A stretch of DNA of 64,000 nucleotides from Prescottella equi. Lineage in GTDB: Bacteria > Actinomycetota > Actinomycetes > Mycobacteriales > Mycobacteriaceae. Positions within the stretch are counted from its first letter, which is position 1; every line of letters starts with the position of its first letter. Positions 8,642 through 17,459 of this stretch are shown piece after piece. The translations under genes and the position numbers were made by a program. The notes under the pieces were generated by a model. It saw only the letters and a program-made list of their open reading frames with translations, made no database searches and was not told the origin of the DNA. The stretch is from positions 1 through 64,000 of the forward strand of contig NZ_LWTX01000014.1 of the NCBI RefSeq assembly GCF_002094305.1, written 5' to 3'.

Positions 8642-11380
8642 GTGAGCCCCGCAACCACGTCCTCGTCCACCACTCCCGCTACCGCCGACGCGTCCGGTTC
8701 CGACCGCCCGACGTTGATGCTCCTCGACGGGCACTCGCTGGCGTACCGCGCGTTCTTCGCCCTGCCGGCCGAGAACTTCAAGACGCAGAGCGGTCAGGCC
8801 ACCAACGCGGTCTACGGGTTCACGTCCATGCTCATCAATCTTCTGCGCGACGAGCAGCCCACGCACGTGGCCGCCGCATTCGACGTCTCCCGGCAGACGT
8901 TCCGCGCCGAGGCGTTCCCGGAGTACAAGGCCAATCGCAGCAAGACCCCGGACGAGTTCAAGGGGCAGGTCGAGATCACCAAGGACGTCCTCGCGGCGAT
9001 GGGCATCCCGGTGATGGCGATCGAGGGATTCGAGGCCGATGACGTCATCGCCACCCTCACCACGCAGGCCACGGCGCTCGGCTACCGGGTGCTGGTCGTG
9101 ACGGGCGACCGCGATTCGCTGCAGTTGGTCACCGACGACGTCACGGTGCTCTACCCCCGCAAGGGTGTCTCGGATCTGACGCGCTTCACTCCTGCGGCGG
9201 TCGAGGAGAAGTACGGCCTCACCCCGCAGCAGTACCCCGACTACGCGGCGCTGCGCGGCGACCCGAGCGACAACCTGCCCGGCATCCCCGGTGTCGGGGA
9301 GAAGACCGCGGCCAAGTGGATTCGTGAGTACGGCTCCCTCGAGAACCTCGTCAACGACGTCGACAAGGTGCGCGGCAAGGTGGGGGATGCATTGCGCGCC
9401 AACGTCAACAGCGTGCTCCTCAATCGGCACCTCACCGAGATGGTGCGCGACGTCGCGGTGCCCTACACGCCGGACCAGTTGGCGCTCGCGCCGTGGGACC
9501 GCGAGCGTATCCACGCGCTGTTCGACGACCTCGAGTTCAAGGTGCTGCGCGACCGGTTGTTCGCGACCCTCAGTTCCACCGAACCCGAGGCCGAGGAAGG
9601 CTTCGAGGTCAGCGGACGGGCTCTCGCGCCGGGTGAGGTCGCGGCGTGGATCGCCGAACATGCGTCCACCGGGGAGCGGCACGGGCTCTCCGTCGTCGGC
9701 ACCACCACTCCCTACGGCGGTGACGTGACCGCCGTCGCGATCGCGGCGCCCGACGGCGAGGGGGCCTACATCTCGACCACGACGGCGACGCCGGAGGACG
9801 AGGCGGCACTCGCGGACTGGCTTGCGGATGCCGGCCGGCCCAAGGCGCTGCACGAGGCGAAGCGGGCGATGCATGCGCTGCGCGGACGCGGCTGGACGTT
9901 GGCGGGTCTCACCAGCGACACCGCACTCGCCGCGTACCTCGTGCGTCCCGGCCAGCGGAGCTTCAACCTCGATGATCTGTCGCTGCGCTACCTCAAGCGC
10001 GAGCTTCGGGTGGAAGAGTCCGGCCAGCAACAGCTTTCGCTCCTCGACGACGAGGATGCGGCCGACGCGGAGGCGGCCGAGGGTGAGATCCTGCGTTCGC
10101 GGGCGGTCCTCGATCTCGCCGCGGCGCTCGACACCGAACTCGCCGACATCGAGGCCACCGGCCTGCTCGCGGACATGGAACTGCCGCTGCTCGAGGTGCT
10201 CGCCAACCTCGAGTCGACGGGCATCGCGGTCGACACCACGCATCTGCACGACCTGCAGTCGGCGTTCGCCGCGCGCGTCGCCGAGGCGGCCGAGGCTGCC
10301 TACGCGGTGATCGGCAAGCAGATCAACCTGGGTTCGCCGAAACAGTTGCAGGTGGTGCTGTTCGACGAACTCGACATGCCGAAGACCAAGAAGACGAAGA
10401 CTGGATACACCACCGACGCCGATGCGTTGCAGTCCCTGTTCGAGAAGACGCAGCACCCGTTCCTCGAGCACCTGCTCGAGCACCGCGACGCGACGCGGCT
10501 CAAGGTGACGGTCGACGGTCTGCTCAAGACGGTGGCCGAGGACGGACGGATCCACACCACGTTCAACCAGACCGTGGCGGCGACCGGACGACTGTCGTCG
10601 ACCGAGCCGAACTTGCAGAACATTCCGGTTCGCACCGACGCGGGCCGTCAGATCCGCGACGGGTTCGTCGTCGGCGAGGGCTACGAGACGCTGCTGACCG
10701 CCGACTACAGCCAGATCGAGATGCGCATCATGGCGCACCTGTCCGGTGACGCGGGGCTGATCGAGGCGTTCATCACCGGCGAGGATCTGCACAGCTTCGT
10801 CGGCTCGCGCGCGTTCGGTGTACCGATCGAGGAGGTCACGCCGGAACTGCGGCGACGCGTGAAGGCGATGTCGTACGGTCTCGCCTACGGGCTGAGCGCG
10901 TTCGGGTTGGCGGCGCAGCTGAAGATCTCCACCGAGGAAGCCCGTCAGCAGATGGACGCGTACTTCGCACGCTTCGGCGGGGTCCGCGACTACCTCCACG
11001 AGGTCGTCGAGCAGGCCCGCAAGGTGGGTTACACCGAGACCCTGTTCGGCCGTCGGCGTTACCTGCCGGACCTCAACAGCGACAACCGTCAGCGTCGGGA
11101 AGTGGCCGAGCGCGCCGCTCTCAACGCGCCCATCCAGGGCACCGCTGCCGACATCATCAAGGTCGCGATGATCGACGTCCAGCGCGCACTCCGCGAGGCC
11201 GGGCTGGCGTCGCGGATGCTCCTGCAGGTACATGACGAACTCGTCCTCGAGGTCGCCGCGGGCGAGCGTGAGCGGGTCGAGCAGCTGGTTCGCGAGAAGA
11301 TGGCGGCGGCGATCGATCTGTCGGTGCCGCTCGAGGTGTCGGTGGGCACGGGACGCAGCTGGGACGCCGCGGCGCACTGA
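8642..11380 (+). CDS. polA: DNA polymerase I
   Basis: A 912-residue DNA polymerase I for gap filling and primer removal. The N-terminal 5' nuclease domain (about 20-310) begins LMLLDGHSLAYRAF and includes the helix-hairpin-helix GIPGVGEKTAAKW. The middle domain (about 330-530) lacks the acidic residues of a 3'-5' exonuclease, as in mycobacterial PolA, so proofreading is not expected. The polymerase domain shows motif A DYSQIEMR, motif B RRRVKAMSYGLAYG and motif C VHDELVLE. GTG 8642 is chosen because MSPAT matches the mycobacterial N-terminus and it lies properly after a -10 element; a longer frame begins in non-conserved sequence. A perfect terminator follows. Confidence 0.97.
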   Translation: MSPATTSSSTTPATADASGSDRPTLMLLDGHSLAYRAFFALPAENFKTQSGQATNAVYGFTSMLINLLRDEQPTHVAAAFDVSRQTFRAEAFPEYKANRSKTPDEFKGQVEITKDVLAAMGIPVMAIEGFEADDVIATLTTQATALGYRVLVVTGDRDSLQLVTDDVTVLYPRKGVSDLTRFTPAAVEEKYGLTPQQYPDYAALRGDPSDNLPGIPGVGEKTAAKWIREYGSLENLVNDVDKVRGKVGDALRANVNSVLLNRHLTEMVRDVAVPYTPDQLALAPWDRERIHALFDDLEFKVLRDRLFATLSSTEPEAEEGFEVSGRALAPGEVAAWIAEHASTGERHGLSVVGTTTPYGGDVTAVAIAAPDGEGAYISTTTATPEDEAALADWLADAGRPKALHEAKRAMHALRGRGWTLAGLTSDTALAAYLVRPGQRSFNLDDLSLRYLKRELRVEESGQQQLSLLDDEDAADAEAAEGEILRSRAVLDLAAALDTELADIEATGLLADMELPLLEVLANLESTGIAVDTTHLHDLQSAFAARVAEAAEAAYAVIGKQINLGSPKQLQVVLFDELDMPKTKKTKTGYTTDADALQSLFEKTQHPFLEHLLEHRDATRLKVTVDGLLKTVAEDGRIHTTFNQTVAATGRLSSTEPNLQNIPVRTDAGRQIRDGFVVGEGYETLLTADYSQIEMRIMAHLSGDAGLIEAFITGEDLHSFVGSRAFGVPIEEVTPELRRRVKAMSYGLAYGLSAFGLAAQLKISTEEARQQMDAYFARFGGVRDYLHEVVEQARKVGYTETLFGRRRYLPDLNSDNRQRREVAERAALNAPIQGTAADIIKVAMIDVQRALREAGLASRMLLQVHDELVLEVAAGERERVEQLVREKMAAAIDLSVPLEVSVGTGRSWDAAAH

Positions 11381-11388
11381 CCGTGCAG

Positions 11389-11429
11389 GGAAACGCCGGG
11401 CGCACCCGATCGGTGCACCCGGCGTTTCC
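11389..11429. terminator. bidirectional terminator between polA and thioredoxin
   Basis: Eighteen-base arms at 11389-11406 and 11412-11429 pair with one G-U-type mismatch over a 5-nt loop, between the convergent polA (ends 11380) and thioredoxin (ends 11451) genes. Confidence 0.85.
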
Positions 11430-11450
11430 GTCTCTCGTGGCGTGCCGGGG

Positions 11451-11816
11451 TCAGTTCCCCGTCTGCGATGCGATCTCCGCGCGGACCGCGTCCATGTCGA
11501 GCGCCTTGACCTGGGTGATCAGGTCTTCGAGCGCGGCCGGCGGCAGCGCACCCGCCTGGTTGAACACGAGCACGCCCTCGCGGAACGCCATGATCGTGGG
11601 AATCGAGCGGATCCCGGCGCCGGCGGCGAACTCCTGCTCGGCCTCGGTGTCCATCTTGCCGTGCACGACGTCGGGGTGCTTCTCCGACGACGCATCGAAC
11701 GTCGGCGCGAAGTTGCGGCACGGGCCGCACCACGACGCCCAGAAGTCGACGAGCACGATGTCGTTGTCCTCGACGGTCTGCTTGAAGTTCTGCTGGGTGA
11801 GGGTCTGGGTAGCCAC
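11451..11816 (-). CDS. thioredoxin
   Basis: A 121-residue cytosolic thioredoxin with the redox site WASWCGPCRNF near residues 28-38 and the cis-Pro segment IRSIPTIMAF. It reduces protein disulfides using thioredoxin reductase. GTG 11816 is preferred because AAAGGA precedes it at good spacing and it gives the standard length; an upstream ATG would add 9 residues (MTTPPKGPF). No reductase gene is adjacent. It is one of probably several thioredoxins, so no specific symbol is given. Confidence 0.92.
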   Translation of the reverse strand: MATQTLTQQNFKQTVEDNDIVLVDFWASWCGPCRNFAPTFDASSEKHPDVVHGKMDTEAEQEFAAGAGIRSIPTIMAFREGVLVFNQAGALPPAALEDLITQVKALDMDAVRAEIASQTGN

Positions 11817-11953
11817 GAAGGGTCCTTTCGGGGGAGTCGTCATCGATATCCGCTGACTCGGGATATCCGCTGATTGGCCGGTACAACGCTCCGTCGGCCC
11901 GAATTCTTCCGGATCGCGAAACACGCCCGGCCGCCGCGGTCTGTTTCCACTGC

Positions 11954-12483
11954 TCAAGGGTGACGTGTGATTCGCCACTCACGTTTGTCGTCGGAGTCCC
12001 ACCGCCGGATTCCCGCCGAGGTGCCGACCACGTCGCGACTACCGGCACGCGTGACGACGACGGCGGTACCGAGATCGGTGGACTGGATGCGGCGCGCGAC
12101 AGCGTGACGTGCGGCGTCCACTCGCCGGGCACGATGTGCGGGGGCACCCCTTCGCAGTCCGCGATCAGCTCGTAGACGATCCGCTGCAGTGTGAGGAGTT
12201 CCGTGGTCGGGACCACCAGCCGCGCCAACGTGAGCCGCCGGCCACCGAACACCACGACGCCGCCGAGCCGGATCGGGAGTGGGGCCGACGGAAGTTCCCG
12301 CACCAGCGCGTCCTCGATGTCGTCGGGGATATGGCTGGCCACCCCCATCGTGACGTGCGGCCGGTTCGACTCCGCGGTGATGCGGTCCTGGCTGGGCAGG
12401 CGCGCGGACGAGAGCCGGCGCCATTCGGCACGCACGGTTGCGTCGATGTCGGGGTCGAGCAGCAACTCCACGGACTGGACCAT
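11954..12483 (-). pseudogene. 2'-5' RNA ligase-like phosphoesterase, frameshifted
   Basis: The first 130 codons from ATG 12483 encode a LigT-like 2H phosphoesterase with both catalytic HxT motifs, RPHVTMG and TPHVTLSR. After LSR the reading frame loses family similarity, but the neighbouring frame supplies the expected C-terminus, GIRRWDSDDKREW, ending in a stop at 11954. The break lies in GCGGCGCGCGA (plus strand 12089-12099) and needs one inserted or two removed bases to restore a protein of about 175 residues. Without repair the first frame stays open past the thioredoxin gene. The 2H fold hydrolyses 2',3'-cyclic phosphates; substrate unknown. Confidence 0.7.
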
Positions 12484-12489
12484 CGTGAG

Positions 12490-12495
12490 TAATGA
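12490..12495 (+). promoter_or_regulatory. -10 element, leaderless start of dehydrogenase gene
   Basis: TAATGA lies 7 nt before GTG 12503, the spacing expected for a leaderless mRNA. The divergent 2'-5' RNA ligase-like gene starts at 12483, so the two promoters must overlap or lie inside each other's coding sequence. Confidence 0.45.
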
Positions 12496-12502
12496 TTGTC
12501 GC

Positions 12503-13600
12503 GTGGGGAGCGTCAGCACAGGAGATTTGCGGAATCTGCGTCTCGGTTCGTTGCAGGGCGACGGCATCGGACGGGAGATCGTGCCCGCCGCCCGGGACGT
12601 CGTGGACGCCGCGATGTCGGCCGCAGGGCTTCCGGAGGTCGAGTGGGTGCCACTGCCGATCGGGCTCGACGCGATCGAGTCGCACGGGTCACCGATGCCG
12701 GAGAGCACCCTCGTCGCCCTGGCCGAACTCGACTCGTGGATCCTCGGCCCGCACGACAGCGCGTCCTATCCGGACCCGTTCCAGATGCAGCTGACCCCGG
12801 GCGGCACGATCCGCAAGCGCTTCGACCTGTACGCCAACATCCGGCCGGCGCGGGCCCTGCCCGGCGTACGCGCGGTATCGCCGCGCATGGATCTGGTCAT
12901 CGTCCGGGAGAACACCGAGGGCTTCTACGCCGACCGCAACATGTTCGTGGGCAGCGGTGAGTTCATGCCTACCCCCGATGTGGCGATGGCCGTCGGCGTG
13001 GTGACTCGACAGGCGTGTGAACGCATCGCCCACACCGCCTTCGGGCTCGCGATGCGCCGGCGCAAGCGGGTCACCGTGGTGCACAAGGCGAACGTGCTGG
13101 CCACCACCACCGGTCTGTTCCGCGACGTGTGCCGAGACGTCGCCGCGCACTATCCGGACGTCCGCCTGGACGACGAGCACGTCGACGCGATGGCCGCATA
13201 CCTGGTGCGGCGCGGGGAGGACTACGACGTCGTCGTCACCGAGAACATGTTCGGCGACATCCTGTCCGATCTCGCCGCCGAGTTGTCCGGATCACTCGGG
13301 ACCGCCGCCTCGATCAACGCGTCCGAGACGAAGGCGATGGCGCAGGCCGCGCACGGTGCGGCCCCGGACATCTCGGGCCGCAACCGCGCGAACCCCGTCG
13401 CGCTCTTCCTGTCGGCCGCGATGCTTCTCGACTGGATCTCGGCTCGCCGCAGCGAACCGGCGTTCGCCGCCGCGGCCGAGCGCATCCGTAGTGCCGTCGA
13501 GCGAACCGTGGAGTCGGGCGTCGCCACTGCCGACCTCGGTGGGCTGGCGTCGACCAGCGAGTTCACCGAGACCGTGATCGCCCGGGTGTTCCGGCGGTGA
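12503..13600 (+). CDS. isocitrate/isopropylmalate dehydrogenase-family enzyme
   Basis: A 365-residue NAD(P)-dependent beta-decarboxylating dehydrogenase. Visible family blocks are LQGDGIGREIVPAA at the N-terminus, the substrate loop with KRFDLYANIRPAR, RENTEGFYADR, and the metal-binding block TENMFGDILSDLAAE. It oxidises a malate-type substrate; isopropylmalate, tartrate or isocitrate cannot be told apart here, and no leucine genes are adjacent. GTG 12503 fits a leaderless start; GTG 12485 is an alternative adding six residues. It is divergent from the frameshifted 2'-5' RNA ligase-like gene. Confidence 0.8.
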   Translation: MGSVSTGDLRNLRLGSLQGDGIGREIVPAARDVVDAAMSAAGLPEVEWVPLPIGLDAIESHGSPMPESTLVALAELDSWILGPHDSASYPDPFQMQLTPGGTIRKRFDLYANIRPARALPGVRAVSPRMDLVIVRENTEGFYADRNMFVGSGEFMPTPDVAMAVGVVTRQACERIAHTAFGLAMRRRKRVTVVHKANVLATTTGLFRDVCRDVAAHYPDVRLDDEHVDAMAAYLVRRGEDYDVVVTENMFGDILSDLAAELSGSLGTAASINASETKAMAQAAHGAAPDISGRNRANPVALFLSAAMLLDWISARRSEPAFAAAAERIRSAVERTVESGVATADLGGLASTSEFTETVIARVFRR

Positions 13601-13685
13601 TCGCGGACCGCGTTCGCTACCTGCACCGCTCAGGCAGTAGTGTGTCCCGGGTTCGCCGGTCGGGAAACGGAGGTTCGAGGCGCGC

Positions 13686-14582
13686 GTGTTCGCTCGATTC
13701 GCAAGGTGCGTGACCGCTGCCGTCGCGACATCCGTCTTGGCCTTCGGGGCCGTGGGATGTGTCACGAACGACGAGGGGTTGGTTCCGGTCCTGCCGGACA
13801 TCGACGTGCAACGGGTCGCCGCGATCGCCGACCAGTTGCCCCCGGACGTCGCAGCCTCCGGCGAGCTTCGTATCGGCACGAATCCGCCCTATGCCCCCAA
13901 CGAGTTCAAGGACGAGTCGGGAGCGATCGTGGGCTTCGACGTGGACCTGATGGAGGCAGTGGGCGCGGTCCTCGGCCTGACGCTCGACCTCAAGCAGACC
14001 GATTTCGACAAGATCATCCCGGCCGTCCAGGCCGGGACCCTCGACCTCGGTATGTCGTCGTTCACCGACACCCTCGAGCGTGAGAAGAGTGTCGACTTCG
14101 TCACCTACTACAGCGCCGGAGTGCAGTGGGCGCAGCGGGCGGGCGACGACATCGACCCGGACGATGCGTGCGGCCTGCGCGTCGGGGTGCAGACCACCAC
14201 GATCGAGGACATCGACGAGGTGCCCGCGAAGAGCGCGGCGTGCGTCGCGGCCGGGAAGCCCCCGATCCGCAAGATCAAGTACGACAGCCAGGACGACGTG
14301 GCGAACGCCCTCATCCTCGGGCGGGTGGACGCGCTGTCGGCCGATTCGCCGGTGACCGCGTACGCGATCAAACGCAGTGACGGCCGCATGGTGCCCGCGG
14401 GCGGTGTGTACGACGCCAGTCCGTACGGATGGGTGGTCGCGAAGGGTTCGCCGCTCGCCCCGGTGCTGCAGCAGGCGGTCCAGTACCTCATCGACGGCGG
14501 TCAGTATCAGGCCATCGCCGAAGCATGGGGTGTCGAGGCGGGGATGATCGACACATCGGTCGTCAACGGCGCAACGAACTGA
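13686..14582 (+). CDS. amino acid ABC transporter, substrate-binding lipoprotein
   Basis: A 298-residue lipoprotein with N-terminal signal and lipobox GAVGC (Cys near residue 25), followed by a type-II periplasmic binding fold. Conserved features are IGTNPPYAPNEF, VGFDVDLMEAVG and LGMSSFTDTLER, typical of polar amino acid receptors (glutamate/glutamine/aspartate group). It would capture substrate at the outer face of the membrane for the permease and ATPase encoded next. GTG 13686 is preceded by GGAGG and GAGG. It is the first gene of a three-gene unit. Confidence 0.9.
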   Translation: MFARFARCVTAAVATSVLAFGAVGCVTNDEGLVPVLPDIDVQRVAAIADQLPPDVAASGELRIGTNPPYAPNEFKDESGAIVGFDVDLMEAVGAVLGLTLDLKQTDFDKIIPAVQAGTLDLGMSSFTDTLEREKSVDFVTYYSAGVQWAQRAGDDIDPDDACGLRVGVQTTTIEDIDEVPAKSAACVAAGKPPIRKIKYDSQDDVANALILGRVDALSADSPVTAYAIKRSDGRMVPAGGVYDASPYGWVVAKGSPLAPVLQQAVQYLIDGGQYQAIAEAWGVEAGMIDTSVVNGATN

Positions 14583-14602
14583 ACACAGGAGAGAACACAG
14601 TA

Positions 14603-15546
14603 ATGCCAGCCAACGAGAGCCGACCACCGGACGCAGTGGTCGCCTCCGAGCCGGAACCCATCAAGGCGGTCCCGTTGCGGCACCCCGGCCGCTGGGTCGC
14701 GGCGGTCGTCGTGCTGGCGCTGTTCGGCCTGTTCGTCTACGGCGCCGCGACCAACGAGGCCTTCCACTGGGACGTGTACGGGCAGTATCTGTTCGACAAG
14801 CGCATCACCGCCGCCGCATGGAAGACCATCCAGTTGACGGTTCTGGCCATGGTGATCGCCATCGTGCTCGGGGTGGTCCTCGCCGTCATGCGCCTGTCGC
14901 CCAACCCGGTCCTGCGTTCCGCCGCGTGGGTCTACCTGTGGGTGTTCCGCGGAACCCCGGTGTACGTCCAGTTGGTGTTCTGGGGCCTGTTCCCGTCCAT
15001 CTACAAGACGATCGACGTGGGCATCCCGTTCGGGCCCCAGTTCGCGCACTTCGACATCCAGGCGCTCGAAGCGGCCTTCCTGTTCGCGGTCATAGGCCTG
15101 GCGCTCAACGAGGCGGCGTACATGGCCGAGATCGTTCGAGCCGGTGTGGGCTCGGTGAGTGAAGGCCAGACCGAGGCGTCCACCGCTCTGGGCATGTCGT
15201 GGGCGCAGACCATGCGGCGCACGGTGCTTCCGCAGGCGATGCGGGTCATCATCCCCCGACCGGCAACGAGCTGATCAGCATGCTCAAGACCACGTCGTTG
15301 GTCGCCGCGGTGCCGTACAGCCTGGAGTTGTACGGCCGGGCCCGCGACATCTCCGGCGCCAACTTCTACCCGGTGCCGCTCCTGCTCGTCGCCTCCACGT
15401 GGTACCTGGCGATCACCAGCATCCTGATGGTCGGTCAGTACTACATCGAGCGCCACTACTCGAAGGGCGCTTCACGCACCCTCACCGCCGGGCAGCTGCA
15501 GGCGCTCGCCAAGGCCCAGCGCCGCGACGAAGGGGGAGCGGTGTGA
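14603..15546 (+). pseudogene. amino acid ABC transporter permease, frameshifted
   Basis: A His/Glu/Gln-type permease with an N-terminal cytosolic extension, hydrophobic segments and the EAA loop ([14 protein letters not shown]). At MRVIIP the frame breaks: the run of five Cs at 15253-15257 gives a stop at 15274, leaving 223 residues. Adding one C restores [16 protein letters not shown] and a C-terminus ending at 15546, for 314 residues, in exact continuity with the family. The lost part contains the last membrane segments, so the unrepaired product should not work. Homopolymer position makes a sequencing error plausible. ATG 14603 has AGGAGA upstream. The restored end overlaps the ATPase start by GTGA. 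Confidence 0.85.
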
Positions 15547-16307
15547 CCACCCCCATGGTCCGCGCCGACCGAGTCTGCAAGAACTACGGCGCGCTACAGG
15601 TGCTCCGCGGCATCACACTCGAGATCCCGCGCGGCCAGGTGCTGTGCCTGATCGGTCCGTCCGGCTCCGGCAAGTCGACCTTTCTGCGCTGCATCAACCA
15701 CCTCGAACGCGTGGACGCCGGCCGCCTGTACGTCGACGGTGAACTCGTCGGCTACGCGGAGCGCGGCGGCAAACTGCACGAACTGAGCCCGCGGGCGGCG
15801 GCGAAGCAGCGCCGCGACATCGGCATGGTCTTCCAGCACTTCAATCTCTTCCCGCACCGCACGGTCCTGGACAACATCGTCGAGGCGCCGGTCCTGGTGA
15901 AGAAGGTGCCTCGCGCGAAGGCCGTCGCGCAGGCCCGGGAACTGCTCGACCGGGTGGGTCTGTCGTCGAAGGCCGACGCCTATCCCGTGCAGCTGTCCGG
16001 CGGTCAGCAACAGCGCGTCGCGATCGCGCGCGCCCTCGCGATGGAACCGAAACTGATGCTGTTCGACGAGCCGACGTCGGCCCTCGACCCCGAACTGGTC
16101 GGCGAGGTGCTCGGTGTCATGAAGGAGCTCGCCAGGGACGGCATGACGATGGTCGTCGTCACCCACGAGATGGGCTTTGCCCGGGAGGTGGCCGACCAAC
16201 TCGTGTTCATGGACGGCGGTGTGGTCGTCGAAGCCGGAAATCCCCGGGAGCTGCTGGCCAACCCGCGGCAGGAGCGGACCAGGGCTTTCCTGTCGAAGCT
16301 GCTGTGA
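15543..16307 (+). CDS. amino acid ABC transporter ATP-binding protein
   Basis: A 254-residue GlnQ-type ATPase that powers the importer encoded with it. It has Walker [11 protein letters not shown]-loop [10 protein letters not shown], signature LSGGQQQR, Walker [13 protein letters not shown] and switch His in [12 protein letters not shown] 15543 overlaps the restored permease stop (GTGA), supporting coupled translation; ATG 15555 is an alternative. The gene ends 3 nt before the convergent methyltransferase gene. Confidence 0.92.
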   Translation: MTTPMVRADRVCKNYGALQVLRGITLEIPRGQVLCLIGPSGSGKSTFLRCINHLERVDAGRLYVDGELVGYAERGGKLHELSPRAAAKQRRDIGMVFQHFNLFPHRTVLDNIVEAPVLVKKVPRAKAVAQARELLDRVGLSSKADAYPVQLSGGQQQRVAIARALAMEPKLMLFDEPTSALDPELVGEVLGVMKELARDGMTMVVVTHEMGFAREVADQLVFMDGGVVVEAGNPRELLANPRQERTRAFLSKLL

Positions 16308-16310
16308 GGA

Positions 16311-17159
16311 TCAGGCCGGCTTGCGGGTGACGAAGATGGCGGTGCCCGGGAACAGCTGACCCCGCAGCGGACTCCACTGTCCCCACTCGCGGTCGAGCCA
16401 CTCCGGCCACTCGGGCTCGACGATGTCGCGCACCTCGAGACCGGCCGCGACCGCCTCTCGCACGCGGTCCCCGATGGTGCGGTGGTGCTCTACGTACGTC
16501 GGGACGCCGTCGTCGTCGACTTCGACGTACGGCGTCCGGTCGAAGTAGGGGAGCGTCGCGGTGAGACCGCGCGGGCCGGGATCGTCGGGGAAGATCCACC
16601 GGATCGGATGATTGACCGCGAAGATCCACAGACCGCCCGGGCGCAGGACGCGCGCCACCTCCGCCATCACCCGGGCCGAATCCGCGACGAACGGAACCGC
16701 ACCGAAAGCCGAACAGGCGGCGTCGAAGCTCTCGCCCCGGAACGGGAGCGTCTCGGCGCCGGCCTGGACGAGGGGGACTCGTGAACCGGCCTCGTCCATC
16801 GCAGCCACCCCGCGGGCCAGCATCCCCATCGACAGATCGAGACCGACGACGTCGGCGCCCTGGGACGCGAGCCACCGGGCACACGGTGCAGATCCGCAGC
16901 CCACTTCGAGGATGCGCTTGCCGGCGACGTCGCCGAGGAGGTGCACGTCGCCCTCGTGGAGACCCTCCGGGCACCACACGAATTCGCCGGCGCTCGAGTC
17001 GACACCGAGGAACTCGCCGTGCGTGCGGTGGTAGTCGTCGGCGTCGGCGTCCCACCACGCGCGGCTCGCGCGTTCGCTGGCGTCCGAACCGATGCGGGTG
17101 CGGGCGACCCCGCTGGTCCCGAGGGTGGAGATGGCGGCGGCGTGACGATCGTCGGACAT
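16311..17159 (-). CDS. class I SAM-dependent methyltransferase
   Basis: A 282-residue protein with a Rossmann methyltransferase core: motif I LEVGCGSAP (about 100-108), acidic motif II VVGLDLSMGML, and the post-motif FDAACSAFGAVPF. It resembles UbiE/type-11 methyltransferases; substrate unknown. ATG 17159 has no Shine-Dalgarno but lies 8 nt after a TAGGCT -10, so it is probably leaderless. It converges with the ABC ATPase gene and is divergent from rpsA. Confidence 0.85.
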   Translation of the reverse strand: MSDDRHAAAISTLGTSGVARTRIGSDASERASRAWWDADADDYHRTHGEFLGVDSSAGEFVWCPEGLHEGDVHLLGDVAGKRILEVGCGSAPCARWLASQGADVVGLDLSMGMLARGVAAMDEAGSRVPLVQAGAETLPFRGESFDAACSAFGAVPFVADSARVMAEVARVLRPGGLWIFAVNHPIRWIFPDDPGPRGLTATLPYFDRTPYVEVDDDGVPTYVEHHRTIGDRVREAVAAGLEVRDIVEPEWPEWLDREWGQWSPLRGQLFPGTAIFVTRKPA

Positions 17160-17167
17160 GGAGGTCA

Positions 17168-17173
17168 AGCCTA
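17168..17173 (-). promoter_or_regulatory. -10 element, leaderless start of methyltransferase gene
   Basis: TAGGCT on the minus strand is followed after 8 nt by the ATG at 17159. The arrangement matches that of polA. Confidence 0.5.
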
Positions 17174-17240
17174 GATGTCGCGCCGGGATGGTCGTCTGCC
17201 CGCCCGTCGGCGGCCGCGGCCGGGCCGGTGACGGCAGGGT

Positions 17241-17270
17241 TTGCCCAGCTAGCCGTAGGTCGCGTACCCT
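17241..17270 (+). promoter_or_regulatory. probable rpsA promoter
   Basis: TTGCCC (17241-17246) and TACCCT (17265-17270) are spaced 18 nt apart, a near-standard housekeeping promoter. It predicts an untranslated leader of about 180 nt before rpsA. No known riboswitch was recognised in that leader. Confidence 0.5.
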
Positions 17271-17459
17271 GTTGCTCGCGAGTGTCTTCGGTGCGGATCG
17301 CCACCGGCCGAAGTTTGGTCGGCGGAGTCGTCGGAAGACCTCGTGGTGGACCGGAAGATCGGTCGGATCCGGCATTACGTCGGAACGTACGGCATCCCGA
17401 TCCGCCTGTCTGACAAACACCATCAACCGACTAACAACCCGTCCGGAGCAACTCAACAC

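Noticed and set aside
17160-17459. Coding extension of rpsA upstream of 17460
   Set aside because: The 39 extra codons are not S1-like and lie between the promoter and the ribosome site.
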